Below, in pieces: positions 24,938 to 35,453 of a stretch of 59,280 bases of DNA; the first letter of the stretch is position 1, and every line of letters begins with the position of its first letter. The translations under genes were made by a program, and so were the position numbers. The notes below the pieces were generated by a model. That model made no database searches, had not been told where the DNA came from, and saw only the letters and a list, made by a program, of their open reading frames with translations. Source of the stretch: Betaproteobacteria bacterium (GTDB lineage Bacteria > Pseudomonadota > Gammaproteobacteria > Burkholderiales > Rhodocyclaceae); assembly GCA_016234745.1 (NCBI GenBank), contig JACRAR010000063.1, positions 1 to 59,280 on the forward strand, written 5' to 3'.

Positions 24938-25771
24938 TTATCCAAACCGTGCCGACTCCCAGGCATGGATGGCGTGCTTCCTTGTCGTACCCCAGTGGTA
25001 TCCGCCGAGCTTGCCGCCCTGCTGCAGGACGCGGTGGCATGGGATGAGGAATGCCACAGGGTTCGCCGCGGCCGCCGATCCAACAGCCCTGGCTGCGCCC
25101 GGATGGCCGATGGCATCGGCGATTTGGGAATAGCTTGCCACGCTTGCCGGAGGTATTTTCAAAAGTGCCTTCCAGACATTGACCTGAAAGTTCGTGCCGC
25201 TCACATACAGCGACAGCGGACGATCCGGTTTTGTGCCCATGCCAAACATGGCCCGGACCAGGGCGCCGGTTCGTTCTTGATCCGCCTGCAGATCCGCATG
25301 AGGCCAGCTCCCGGCCAGCACGGACAGGTGGTCGTCATCTTTGTTGTCGTCCAGGAAGGCGAAATTGCAGACGCCGCGCACAGTGACGGCGATAAACGCC
25401 TTGCCAAAAGGTGTGTCATGCACGGCATGCAGGATGGTCAAGCCGGCGCCCCCCTGTTTGAATTCGCCCGGCGTCACTGCCTCCAGTTGAATGAAATGGT
25501 CGTACAGTCGCGAAGCACTGCTTAATCCGACCCTGTCCGAAACTTCCAGCAGCGGCCTGGATTCGACCAGCAACTGCTTGGCTCTTTCCACCGTGAGCGC
25601 TTGCAGGAATCGTTTGGGCGTGACGCCGGCCCAGCGGCAAAACACGCGCTGGAAATGGGAAGGGCTCAAGTGCAAGTGCGCAGCGATCTCCTTCATATCC
25701 GGCTGGTGGGTGACGTGGCTGGTGATGAAGTTGATCGCCTGGGCAATCCGGTCATAGTCCGACATGTGCAT
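24938..25771 (-). CDS. AraC-type regulator fused to O6-methylguanine-DNA methyltransferase (Ada-like)
   Basis: A 277-residue protein. N-terminal AraC HTH domain (ITSHVTHQPDMKEIAAHLHLSPSHFQRVFCRWAGVTPKRFLQALTVERA), then the MGMT fold with NVWKALLKIPPASVASYSQIADAIGHPGAARAVGSA and the suicidal cysteine in IPCHRVL. It repairs alkylated guanines and probably activates its own operon. The N-terminal zinc phosphotriester-repair domain of classical Ada is absent, so sensing must use the PCHR cysteine or another signal. Confidence 0.9.
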   Translation of the reverse strand: MHMSDYDRIAQAINFITSHVTHQPDMKEIAAHLHLSPSHFQRVFCRWAGVTPKRFLQALTVERAKQLLVESRPLLEVSDRVGLSSASRLYDHFIQLEAVTPGEFKQGGAGLTILHAVHDTPFGKAFIAVTVRGVCNFAFLDDNKDDDHLSVLAGSWPHADLQADQERTGALVRAMFGMGTKPDRPLSLYVSGTNFQVNVWKALLKIPPASVASYSQIADAIGHPGAARAVGSAAAANPVAFLIPCHRVLQQGGKLGGYHWGTTRKHAIHAWESARFG

Positions 25772-25855
25772 ATCCCTCGGGCATCATTCGCTCAAAATTA
25801 TGCTGTCTCGGGCACTCCGCCGCGACCCGAATCATGCTGCGAACCAAGATTTTTC

Positions 25856-25885
25856 TCGACAGTCGATCGTTTAAGCCTGTAGAAT
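25856..25885 (+). promoter_or_regulatory. Sigma70 promoter of rhlE
   Basis: TCGACA (25856-25861, five of six to TTGACA), 18-bp spacer, TAGAAT (25880-25885, five of six to TATAAT). Confidence 0.55.
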
Positions 25886-25896
25886 GCATCTTGTGC

Positions 25897-25911
25897 GTTG
25901 CAACATGCAAC
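25897..25911. repeat. Inverted repeat at the rhlE transcription start region
   Basis: GTTGCA-ACA-TGCAAC, perfect 6-bp arms, 12 bp after the -10 box. Could be an operator or the first hairpin of the leader. Confidence 0.35.
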
Positions 25912-26110
25912 CGCAAACGCGCTTCGCAAACCCTCAGCAGCAGTTCTTAAGCCCTCCCGCCTTCTGGTGCCGTAATTGAGCACCGCTCCGGCGCAAAGCT
26001 TTTGTGCCGAAAAGTCGCAGTTTTCGATATTTCGTTGGTTGGCGTTGCTTCATGACTTGCCCTCGTGCCACCGTGCCCCGGGCAGGCGGACTTATTGACG
26101 AAAGAAGACT

Positions 26111-27469
<1,359 letters not shown>

Positions 27470-27558
27470 TTACGGCTGGCCCACGCCTTTGCAGCGTGGG
27501 CTGATTGCATGCTAGGCTTGTTCCCCGCCAATCAGCGAAGACAGCGAGGAACCAGCCG

Positions 27559-27939
27559 ATGCCAACGGACAGACTGGACCAGGTGGTCGCCGCAGCCCGC
27601 AAGAACCGCGAGCTGCGCGAACAGGATTACCGGGAACGGGCGCTCAAGATCTACCCCTGGATCTGCGGCCGTTGCGCACGCGAGTTCACCCGCACCAACC
27701 TGCAGCAGCTGACCGTCCACCACCGCGACCACAACCACGACAACAACCCGACCGACGGCAGCAATTGGGAGCTGATGTGCGTGTATTGCCATGACAACGA
27801 GCACTCGCGTCATCTCGAAGCTGCGGCGGCGGGCTCTTCTTCCAGTCCCAGCGGCTCCACCGCCCCCCAACTCGCCGGGGGCCCAGCAACCCACAACCCT
27901 TTCGCCAATCTCAAGGACTTGCTGAAGAGCAAGTCCTGA
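27559..27939 (+). CDS. yajD: YajD-like HNH nuclease family protein
   Basis: A 126-residue HNH protein. YPWICGRCAREFTRTNLQQLTVHHRDHNHDNNP followed by GSNWELMCVYCHDNEHSR contains two CxxC zinc pairs and the HH...N...H nuclease motif. The C-terminal 40 residues are Ser/Ala/Pro-rich and variable. The E. coli homologue is uncharacterised. ATG 27559 preferred on alignment with the family start. Confidence 0.88.
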   Translation: MPTDRLDQVVAAARKNRELREQDYRERALKIYPWICGRCAREFTRTNLQQLTVHHRDHNHDNNPTDGSNWELMCVYCHDNEHSRHLEAAAAGSSSSPSGSTAPQLAGGPATHNPFANLKDLLKSKS

Positions 27940-27981
27940 AGCCTGTCTTCCGTATCGGGTTCATGCCTTACAATCAGCCGC

Positions 27982-29001
27982 ATGCAAATCCCCACTGCAA
28001 ACAATGACCTCACCATAAAGCGCAGCGCCCTGGTGATCGCCCTGCTCGCGCCGCTCGCGGCGATCCTGCTCAAGCTTGTGCCAGCGCTGCTTGCCGGCCT
28101 GCTGATCCACTCCCTCGTAAGCACATTTGCGCCGCGTCTCGAACGCCATCTTTCGAGTCACGGCGCACGCGTTGCGGTGGTTGCGATACTGGCATTGTTC
28201 GTGATTGCGTTCTCCGGCGCACTGACCATGGCGACGCTCGCCTTCATTCACAGCGACGTCGGCAGCCTGCCGGCGCTGATGCAGAAAATGGCCGACGTGC
28301 TCGAGTCAACCCGCGCCTGGCTGCCGGATTGGGCCATTGCCCACCTGCCTGCCGACAGCATCGAATTGCAAAGTCGTGCCGCCACCTGGTTGCGCGAACA
28401 CGCCAGCGAATTGCAGAGCATCGGCAAGGAAACCCTGCGTGCCCTGGCGCACGCCCTGATCGGCATGGCGATCGGCGCCCTGGTGGCATTGCGTGAAATT
28501 GACGCTACGCGCAGCTACGGATCCCTGGCCAGGGAACTCAACCGCCACGCGGCCAGTTTTGCGGCCGCCTTCCGTCGGGTGGTGTTTGCTCAGGTGAAGA
28601 TTGCGGCAATCAACGCCACGCTGACAGGTCTCTATCTGGTGGTTGGACTGGGATTGTTCGGCATTCATTTGCCGCTGGCGAAAACCATGGTGGTGTTTAC
28701 CTTCGTCGTCGGCCTGCTGCCGGTCCTCGGCAACCTGCTGTCGAATACAGTGATCGTCGTGCTGAGTCTGTCGCATTCACCCGAACTGGCGCTGTTGTCG
28801 CTGGCGTTTCTGGTGGTCATCCACAAGCTCGAGTATTTCCTCAACGCGCGTATCGTCGGCAATCTCATCAAGGCGCGAACCTGGGAGTTGCTGCTGGCGA
28901 TGCTCGTGATGGAGGCCACCTTCGGCATTGCCGGTCTCGTCATGGCGCCGATCTACTACGCCTTCCTCAAAGGCGAGTTCGCAGAACGCGGCTGGGCTTG
29001 A
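27982..29001 (+). CDS. AI-2E family transporter / permease
   Basis: A 339-residue inner-membrane protein with about seven to eight hydrophobic helices. AI-2E (UPF0118) features include the N-terminal helix pair, a long soluble region (about 85-150) and the C-terminal VFTFVVGLLPVLGNLLSNTVIVVLSLS...VIHKLEYFLNARIVGNLIKARTWELLLAMLVMEATFGIAGLVMAPIYYAFLKGE. Family members have been linked to autoinducer-2 export or Na+/H+ exchange; substrate unknown. Confidence 0.82.
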   Translation: MQIPTANNDLTIKRSALVIALLAPLAAILLKLVPALLAGLLIHSLVSTFAPRLERHLSSHGARVAVVAILALFVIAFSGALTMATLAFIHSDVGSLPALMQKMADVLESTRAWLPDWAIAHLPADSIELQSRAATWLREHASELQSIGKETLRALAHALIGMAIGALVALREIDATRSYGSLARELNRHAASFAAAFRRVVFAQVKIAAINATLTGLYLVVGLGLFGIHLPLAKTMVVFTFVVGLLPVLGNLLSNTVIVVLSLSHSPELALLSLAFLVVIHKLEYFLNARIVGNLIKARTWELLLAMLVMEATFGIAGLVMAPIYYAFLKGEFAERGWA

Positions 29002-29010
29002 TCTCTCCCC

Positions 29011-29547
29011 TCAAAGCGGAAAAATCAGGCAGGTGGTGGTGGCGAATGCGTAAAGCTTCCCGGCAGTATCATGGATACGCCCCTCGGCAATGCCGATTTT
29101 CCTGCCGGCACTGACCACCTTGCCTTCCGCCCGAACCGGTCCGGTGTCCGCCATGAGCGGCCGGATGTAATTCACCTTGAGCTCGACCGTGGTGTAGCCG
29201 GCCCCCTTCGGCAGCGTCGAATGCACCGCGCAGCCAAGGCAGGAATCCAGCAGCGTCGCGGCATAACCCCCATGCACACTGCCGAGCGGATTGTAGTAGG
29301 CCTTCTTGGGCGTACCCTGGAACACCACCCGCCCTTTCTTCCATTCGACCGGAATGAAGTCGAGCGCCACGCCGATCGGCACCGAGGGCAATTCACCGTT
29401 GCCGATGCGCTCAAAGAATTCCAGTCCGGTCAGAGCGCGCAACTGCTCCAATGTCACTACCCCAGGCGCACCCAGCCGGGCACGGATTTCGGCTTCCTCG
29501 GCCAGCCATTGCGCGCGTATCGCTTCGCTGCTCACTTGAATCTCCAT
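29011..29547 (-). CDS. PaaI-family acyl-CoA thioesterase
   Basis: A 178-residue hotdog-fold thioesterase. The active-site region YYNPLGSVHGGYAATLLDSCLGCAVHSTLP matches the PaaI/YdiI NxxGxxHGGxxxxLxD motif, and the TTVELKVNYIRPL and GKVVSAGRKIGIAEGRIHD stretches are typical. ATG 29547 chosen on family length. Only 41 bp separate it from the divergent MFS gene. Confidence 0.85.
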   Translation of the reverse strand: MEIQVSSEAIRAQWLAEEAEIRARLGAPGVVTLEQLRALTGLEFFERIGNGELPSVPIGVALDFIPVEWKKGRVVFQGTPKKAYYNPLGSVHGGYAATLLDSCLGCAVHSTLPKGAGYTTVELKVNYIRPLMADTGPVRAEGKVVSAGRKIGIAEGRIHDTAGKLYAFATTTCLIFPL

Positions 29548-29588
29548 TATCATTGGGAAAGACTGCATATACACCCATTCCGCCTGCC

Positions 29589-30800
29589 ATGACAACCTCC
29601 TTCACGTCCCGCCCGCTGGCCAGCGTCCTGCTGTTCGCCGCATTGATCGTCGGCGTATCCATGGGCATTCGCCACAGCTTCGGGCTGTTCCTCGTCCCCT
29701 TGAGCACCGAGCACGGCTGGAGTCGCGAGGTCTTCTCCTTCGCCATGGCCTTGCAGAACCTGGTATGGGGTGCGATTCAACCCTTCGCTGGACTGCTCGC
29801 CGACCGCTATGGGGCAAAGCGCGTGCTGTGGGGCGGCAGCCTGATGTACATCCTGGGACTGCTCGGCATGGCCTGGACCACCACCGGCACCGGCTTTGCC
29901 GCCACTGCCGGCATCATGATCGGCATCGCCCATGCCACGACGACCTACAGCGTGGTGTTCTCGGCGATGGGCAAGCTGCTGCCGCCCGCAAGGCGCAGCT
30001 GGGCCATGGGCATCGTCGCCGCGGCGGGTTCCTTCGGCCAGTTCCTGATGGTGCCAGTCGCGGCCAGCCTGATCGACGGCATGGGCTGGCTGGGTACGCT
30101 GCTGATCTTCGCCGCTGCGTCGTTCCTGATCGCCCCGCTCGGTACCGCGCTGACGCGAGGTCTGCAGGTTGCTGCCAGCGGCGGCGGACAAAGCGCACGC
30201 GAGGCGTTTCGCGAAGCCATGGGTGAACGTGGCTTCGTGCTGCTGACGCTGGGCTATTTCGTCTGCGGCTTCCAGGTGGTGTTCATCGGCGTGCACCTGC
30301 CGACCTACCTGCTCGACAAGGGGCTCAACGGCAATGTCGGCATGACTGCACTGGCGCTGATCGGCCTGTTCAACATCCTCGGCACATACAGTGCGGGAAT
30401 ACTTGGCGGACGCTGGCCCAAGCGCTACCTGCTCGCCGGCATCTATCTGACGCGCAGCGCGGTGATCAGCTTGTTCCTGCTGCTGCCGCTGACGCCGTTA
30501 TCTGTATATGTCTTCGCCGCAGCGATCGGTTTCCTCTGGCTGTCTACCGTGCCGCTGACCAATGCCATCGTCGCCCAGGTGTTCGGCGTGCGCTACCTCG
30601 GCATGCTCTCCGGCCTGGTGTTCTTCAGCCACCAGATCGGCAGCTTCCTCGGTGTCTGGCTCGGCGGACGCCTGTTCGACAGCACCGGCTCGTATGACAT
30701 CGTCTGGTTGATCTGCATTGCCCTGGGCGTGGTTGCGGCGCTGCTCAATCTGCCGGTGGACGAAAGCAGCCTCGAATCAAGGCGCACCGTAACTACCTGA
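29589..30800 (+). CDS. MFS transporter
   Basis: A 403-residue major facilitator with twelve predicted helices. N-terminal RHSFGLFLVPLSTEHGWSREVFSFAMALQNLVWGAIQPFAGLLADRYGAKRVLWGG carries the MFS loop 2-3 signature (G-x-x-x-D-R-x-G-x-R-like). Members of this subgroup (oxalate/formate- or monocarboxylate-type) move organic acids; substrate unknown. Confidence 0.86.
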   Translation: MTTSFTSRPLASVLLFAALIVGVSMGIRHSFGLFLVPLSTEHGWSREVFSFAMALQNLVWGAIQPFAGLLADRYGAKRVLWGGSLMYILGLLGMAWTTTGTGFAATAGIMIGIAHATTTYSVVFSAMGKLLPPARRSWAMGIVAAAGSFGQFLMVPVAASLIDGMGWLGTLLIFAAASFLIAPLGTALTRGLQVAASGGGQSAREAFREAMGERGFVLLTLGYFVCGFQVVFIGVHLPTYLLDKGLNGNVGMTALALIGLFNILGTYSAGILGGRWPKRYLLAGIYLTRSAVISLFLLLPLTPLSVYVFAAAIGFLWLSTVPLTNAIVAQVFGVRYLGMLSGLVFFSHQIGSFLGVWLGGRLFDSTGSYDIVWLICIALGVVAALLNLPVDESSLESRRTVTT

Positions 30801-30833
30801 TTACCCACCTGAGCAACCGCTTGACAGCCGGTA

Positions 30834-31616
30834 TCAGCTCCGCGCCTTGGCCGCACGCTGCCGCCTGGCCTCGAACAGGCAAATGCCGCTGGCCACCGAA
30901 ACATTGAGGCTGTCGACGCTGCCGAGCATCGGAATGCGCGCCAGCCGATCGCAGGTCTCGCGCGTCAGGCGGCGCAGCCCGTCGCCTTCCGCTCCCAGTA
31001 CCCAGGCCACTGAACCGGTCTGGTCCACCCGGTAAAGATCCTGCTCCGCTTCCGCTGCCGCACCGATAGTAAAAATGTCCCGCTCGCGCAGTTCGCGCAG
31101 GGTCCGCGCCAGGTTGGTGACGGCGATATACGGCACGCTTTCGGCGGCGCCGCTGGCGACCTTGATGACAGTTGCATTGAGACCGCAGGCCCGGTCCTTG
31201 GGCGCGATCACGGCATGGGCACCGGCCGCGTCGGCAACGCGCAGGCAGGCGCCGAGGTTGTGCGGATCCTGCACGCCGTCAAGCACCAGCAGCAGCGCCG
31301 GCTCGGCCAGCGTGTCGAGCACGTCGTCGATCTTGAGCACACGCTGCAAAGCGTTCACCCGTGCCACGACGCCCTGGTGTCGCGCATCGTTGCCGCACAT
31401 GCCGTCGAGGCGCGCCGCATCGGAGGGAATCAGGCGCACAGCGTGCGTCTCGGCCAGTTTCGCCAGATCCCGTGCACGCGCATCCTGGCGCGTGCGGTCG
31501 AGAAAGATCTCGCGCACATCATCGGGGCTGTGGCGCAGCTTTGCAATGACGGCGTGGAAGCCATAGATAAAGCGTGATTCGCTCGAATTACTCACAGCAC
31601 CTGCCTTTCCTGTCAT
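30834..31616 (-). CDS. rlmB: 23S rRNA (guanosine(2251)-2'-O)-methyltransferase
   Basis: A 260-residue SPOUT (TrmH) methyltransferase. N-terminal substrate-binding domain ([25 protein letters not shown]), then the trefoil-knot domain: [51 protein letters not shown] and the SAM-binding [17 protein letters not shown] plus [22 protein letters not shown]. Methylates G2251 in the ribosomal P loop. A GTG at residue 8 with a nearby ribosome binding site could be the real start. Confidence 0.93.
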   Translation of the reverse strand: MTGKAGAVSNSSESRFIYGFHAVIAKLRHSPDDVREIFLDRTRQDARARDLAKLAETHAVRLIPSDAARLDGMCGNDARHQGVVARVNALQRVLKIDDVLDTLAEPALLLVLDGVQDPHNLGACLRVADAAGAHAVIAPKDRACGLNATVIKVASGAAESVPYIAVTNLARTLRELRERDIFTIGAAAEAEQDLYRVDQTGSVAWVLGAEGDGLRRLTRETCDRLARIPMLGSVDSLNVSVASGICLFEARRQRAAKARS

Positions 31617-31657
31617 GCTTTCTGTTGCATTTCATATTCCATCCCCGAGGCCAGCAC

Positions 31658-31879
31658 TTAGTCTGGAACTTCGCTGGCTGTTCGGTTTGGAGGATAACCA
31701 AGTTTGCCCTCCCAGGATACACACGGCGCTCCCGTAGCCGCCTCCACCTCCAGGTACGGATAGCGCCGACTCTTGAAACCCATGCAGCGGCAACCATAAG
31801 GGAACCCGGGGTCATGCGTGATGAAGAAGTGAACGCAGTTCCTGCAGGTCCGCGCTGGCGTGTGAAGCTCTCCACTCAA
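31658..31879 (-). CDS. Small conserved cysteine-rich protein, unknown function
   Basis: A 73-residue protein with the pattern CRNCVHFFITHDPGFPYGCRCMGFKSRRYP and TGAPCVSWE, matching a widespread family of small zinc-ribbon-like proteins (CxxCxHFxITxDPxxPYGCxxxGFKS). The start is TTG 31879, 10 bp after a strong AAGGAG. Alternative frames here are chance. Function unknown. Confidence 0.7.
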   Translation of the reverse strand: MSGELHTPARTCRNCVHFFITHDPGFPYGCRCMGFKSRRYPYLEVEAATGAPCVSWEGKLGYPPNRTASEVPD

Positions 31880-31904
31880 TTCCTGTTGTCTCCTTGCCTC
31901 GCCA

Positions 31905-31933
31905 GAAAAGACAAACCCCGCGCAGGGCGGGGT
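31905..31933 (-). terminator. Terminator after the YjfB-like gene
   Basis: On the minus strand ACCCCGC-CCTGC-GCGGGGT followed by TTGTCTTTTCT, 26 bp after the stop of the gene at 31959-32153. Confidence 0.7.
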
Positions 31934-31958
31934 CGTATCAGCCTGCCAGAATTCATGT

Positions 31959-32153
31959 TCAAGCGAAGGTATCCACCTTGTTTCCCAAGTGGGGCGGGTT
32001 GCTGGTCAAGGTCATCGAAGCAGACTGAACCAGATGCATCACGCCATGAGCTGGGACATAGACGGTCTGCTTTGGCGCTGCCACCTGAGCAGCATCAGTC
32101 ATTCTTGCTTGTGGCATCTGAGTCACCGAAGTCGCCACGCCAGAAACGTTCAT
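31959..32153 (-). CDS. YjfB-like putative motility protein
   Basis: A 64-residue protein. The N-terminal MNVSGVATSVTQM and the C-terminal NPPHLGNKVDTFA match the YjfB family (small proteins linked to motility gene sets, function unproven). An exceptionally strong ribosome binding site, GGAGGTGAT, lies 8 bp upstream of ATG and matches the 16S rRNA 3' end over nine bases, so high expression is expected. A terminator follows. Confidence 0.7.
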   Translation of the reverse strand: MNVSGVATSVTQMPQARMTDAAQVAAPKQTVYVPAHGVMHLVQSASMTLTSNPPHLGNKVDTFA

Positions 32154-32319
32154 GCTCTATCACCTCCTTCCAAGATGCTACGACAAAGCGCCAATGCGAG
32201 TCAATCTTGCGCGCTCCTTCACTTGTAAGAGCTATCGGCATAAGGGTTATCGGCAATAGCCGTGTTCGTGCGTTTGCGCTAAACTCCTCACGCCAGTCTT
32301 GCCACGTGATTTCCATTCA

Positions 32320-35300
32320 ATGCCGTCCGAAGCCGATGCCTCGCTAGCTACCGATGCCGTGAAGGTCGATACAAGTTTGGCTACCAACCTGCTGCCGCTT
32401 CGCTTGCTGCTCCACTTCACCGATCAGGAGTACGAAAAACGTTTTGTCGCCTTCTATTCGGACTTTTATCACGGGTACGCACAAACGAGCCTTGTGCTTG
32501 GCCTGATACTTCTATTTAGCGATTACCTTTTAGACTCGATCGCGCATCCCCATGTCACCGCCAACCTGTATCGGGTAACCGTTTGCATTCCGCTTCTGGC
32601 TCTGGGGCTGGCGTATTCCTTCCTGAGCCATGCAAGGAAATCTTGGGAAACAGCGATGTCGTGGCTGATCGTTGCGCTTTCGCTGACGCTGTTCCCGATC
32701 CTGCTCGAAATCGATAAACAAGGCGGGCACGGGCTGAGTTCCTGGGTGGGAATCCTCAACTTCACCTTCCTTGAGCTGTATTGTTTTGTAATCCTTGCTG
32801 TGCGCTTCAAGCACGCCGTAATTGCAGGCCTCGCGATACTTTTAGCGTTCGAATTCGCCATGGTTTCCAGCTTCGAAAACCAGTGGCACAAAGTCCTTTA
32901 CTCGACCTACCACGTTGTGACCATCGCGTTCATTGCCGCAGTCATAGGCTGGTGGCGCGAGTTTCTATTACGGAGAAATTATCTTGCCCGAACAACGCTT
33001 GAAGATGCCCGGGTAGCCGCAGAACTGGCGGTGAGGGAAATCGCGGACGCTTCCCTGCGCCGAGAAAAGGCCCTGTCTCTCATGGAAGCAACGCTGGAAG
33101 CGACAGACAATGGAATACTGGTTGTCGATTTGGAGGGAAATATTGTTTCTGCCAATCGTCGTTTCACGCAAATGTGGAACATTCCAGATGAGTTCTTGAC
33201 GCGCCACAACGACGCAGCATTGATGAAACACGTTTTAGATCAACTTCAAGACCCACCCCAGTTTGTAGAGAAAATCCAGGTTCTTTACGGCAAGCCCGAT
33301 ACTGCATCGCGCGACACCCTGCTATTCCGGGACGGGCGTGTTATTGAACGGTTCTCCCATCCGCATCTGCTGAATCGTGAAATCGTCGGAAGGGTCTGGA
33401 GTTTTCTTGACATCACTGAGCAACACCGCAGCGAGCAACGCATACTGCAGCTTTCGGAGGCACTCAACAAGGAGTTGGAACGATCCGAATCTCAGCGGGG
33501 ACAGTTGCATTCGCTCTTGAATGCCATTCCGGACCTGGTTTGGATGAAGGACACCGATGGTATTTTTCTTTCCTGTAACCAAGCCTTTGAAAAACTGATA
33601 GGAACGGACTCATCCCAAATTATCGGGAAAACCGACGCGGCATTCTTCCCGGCGGAACTGGCAAAGGCCTTCCGGGAAGATGACAAAGTCGCGATTGCAA
33701 GCCCGGTGCCATTGATCCGGGAGGAATGGGTTACCTTCTTTAGTGACGGTCATCGTTCTCTCCTGGAAACTGTTAGAACCTGCGTGCGCAGCAGGGATGG
33801 CAAGATTCTTGGCGTCCTCGGCGTGTCACGAGACATCACAAGAATTCATGACCTGCTTGATGCCCTGGAGAAGGCACGTGCCGAAGCCCTGCAATCCAGC
33901 AAAGCGAAGTCAATCTTTCTCGCCAACATGAGTCACGAAATCCGTACTCCGCTGAATGCAGTGCTTGGCTTTTCCAGGATAGGCATGCGCGAAAATGATG
34001 GCCGAAAAACAGCCGACACTTATCAGCACATATGGGAGTCAGGCAGCCACTTGCTGGATGTAATCAACGACATTATCGACTTCTCCAAGGTCGAGGCCGG
34101 GAAAATGGCTATTGAAATTCAACCTTTCCGAGTTCGCCGGGTTGTCGAAAAAGTACTCGACATGCTGGCAGATCGAGCACAGACCAAGAAAATTGCCCTA
34201 GTGTCCGACCCCACAGAATTGGATAATTTGCCGGATTTTGTCGTTGGTGATCCACTCCGCTTGAGGCAGGTGCTGATCAACCTGATCTCCAACGCAATCA
34301 AGTTTACCGATGTTGGTGAGGTGCGCCTGACCATCGCGCGCGAAGGCGATCTAACTCTGTTTCACATCGCCGACACCGGTCCTGGCATTGGTGCTGACGA
34401 TCTTTCAAGACTTTTTCACCCATTTGAGCAAGCTGACAATTCGATCACGCGCAAGTACGGAGGTTCCGGTTTGGGTTTGGCCATCAGCCGCAGCCTGGCA
34501 GGCTTGATGGGGGGCGATATTTCGGTTGAAAGCAAGATTAATCTGGGCAGCAAATTCACTTTAAGCTTGCCCTTGCCAGAGGGAACTCCGATTGCCGATG
34601 AACCAACACGCCCGTCAATATCTACTGGCCCGCTTTTGACCGGCTTGAGAATACTGGCTGCGGAGGACGTCTACCCCAATCGCATTATCCTGGAAGATCT
34701 GCTTGCCAGGCAGGGCGCCACGATAAGCTTTGCCTTTGACGGGCAGCAGGCAATTGATGCCGTGAAGAATGCTACAGGAAAATCCTTTGACATCGTTCTG
34801 ATGGATATCCAAATGCCCATCATGGATGGATATCAAGCGACGCGGCAAATACATTCATTGCGGCCGGAGTTGCCGGTGATCGGACTTACCGCTCACGCCA
34901 TGAATGAAGAACGTGAAAGATGCCTGGCATCTGGAATGGTAGCGCACGTCTCCAAGCCAATTCAGGATGAAATCCTGATTTCAGCGATTCTGCATCATGT
35001 AGGTCGATCTTCTGGCAGGCCGGAAGGCATGGAGACCGCCCGGATTGCTGATCCAACTTCTCGTCCAGAAGCCGCGCCATCCGAATCGCCATTGATTGAC
35101 TGGGAAGCATTGTCACAAAGGTATAGCAATCGCCAGGACTTCATTAACAGACTTTTCCTTTCTTCCCTGGAAACCCATGGCGGCACTCCGCAGAAGTTGC
35201 GCGATGCTGCCGGTTTGGGTGATCATGAGACAGTCCGCTCACTCGCCCATGCCCTAAAAAGCATTGCGGGTAACCTTTTGGCTCTTGGCCTGAATGAATT

Positions 35301-35418
35301 GGCCAGCCGGACCGAACAAAGTGCGTCTCAGAAAGCAGATGACTATGCAGCACTGGCTGAGCAACTTGCGGTTCAGACCGGCGAATTGATGGACCGCCTC
35401 CGCACCCGTTTAGGCTGA
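32320..35418 (+). CDS. Hybrid sensor histidine kinase (membrane, PAS, HisKA, HATPase, REC, Hpt)
   Basis: A 1032-residue sensor. Residues about 40-215 hold six membrane helices; two PAS-type domains follow (about 255-370 and 395-510, the second starting [23 protein letters not shown]). HisKA with phosphorylatable H539 ([18 protein letters not shown]), HATPase_c with N box [16 protein letters not shown] and [16 protein letters not shown], a receiver domain with D829 ([16 protein letters not shown]) and a C-terminal Hpt domain with H977 ([10 protein letters not shown]). This is a full His-Asp-His relay in one protein, expected to pass phosphate to the response regulator gene that follows 35 bp later. 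Upstream ATGs add only a few residues. Confidence 0.9.
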   Translation: MPSEADASLATDAVKVDTSLATNLLPLRLLLHFTDQEYEKRFVAFYSDFYHGYAQTSLVLGLILLFSDYLLDSIAHPHVTANLYRVTVCIPLLALGLAYSFLSHARKSWETAMSWLIVALSLTLFPILLEIDKQGGHGLSSWVGILNFTFLELYCFVILAVRFKHAVIAGLAILLAFEFAMVSSFENQWHKVLYSTYHVVTIAFIAAVIGWWREFLLRRNYLARTTLEDARVAAELAVREIADASLRREKALSLMEATLEATDNGILVVDLEGNIVSANRRFTQMWNIPDEFLTRHNDAALMKHVLDQLQDPPQFVEKIQVLYGKPDTASRDTLLFRDGRVIERFSHPHLLNREIVGRVWSFLDITEQHRSEQRILQLSEALNKELERSESQRGQLHSLLNAIPDLVWMKDTDGIFLSCNQAFEKLIGTDSSQIIGKTDAAFFPAELAKAFREDDKVAIASPVPLIREEWVTFFSDGHRSLLETVRTCVRSRDGKILGVLGVSRDITRIHDLLDALEKARAEALQSSKAKSIFLANMSHEIRTPLNAVLGFSRIGMRENDGRKTADTYQHIWESGSHLLDVINDIIDFSKVEAGKMAIEIQPFRVRRVVEKVLDMLADRAQTKKIALVSDPTELDNLPDFVVGDPLRLRQVLINLISNAIKFTDVGEVRLTIAREGDLTLFHIADTGPGIGADDLSRLFHPFEQADNSITRKYGGSGLGLAISRSLAGLMGGDISVESKINLGSKFTLSLPLPEGTPIADEPTRPSISTGPLLTGLRILAAEDVYPNRIILEDLLARQGATISFAFDGQQAIDAVKNATGKSFDIVLMDIQMPIMDGYQATRQIHSLRPELPVIGLTAHAMNEERERCLASGMVAHVSKPIQDEILISAILHHVGRSSGRPEGMETARIADPTSRPEAAPSESPLIDWEALSQRYSNRQDFINRLFLSSLETHGGTPQKLRDAAGLGDHETVRSLAHALKSIAGNLLALGLNELASRTEQSASQKADDYAALAEQLAVQTGELMDRLRTRLG

Positions 35419-35453
35419 ATGATCCAGATACGATTTTTTAAGGCACATACAAC

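Larger units (their letters stand above)
25772..26110. other. Intergenic region and rhlE leader
   Basis: About 340 bp between divergent genes. It carries a good sigma70 promoter (25856-25885) pointing to rhlE, a 15-bp inverted repeat at the expected initial transcribed region, and about 215 nt of untranslated leader. Long leaders of DEAD-box helicase genes are often cold- or self-regulated; I cannot assign a specific structure. Confidence 0.4.

Noticed and set aside
31588-31875. Alternative frame over the small cysteine-rich gene (31658-31879)
   Set aside because: Lacks the conserved cysteine pattern and a ribosome binding site.
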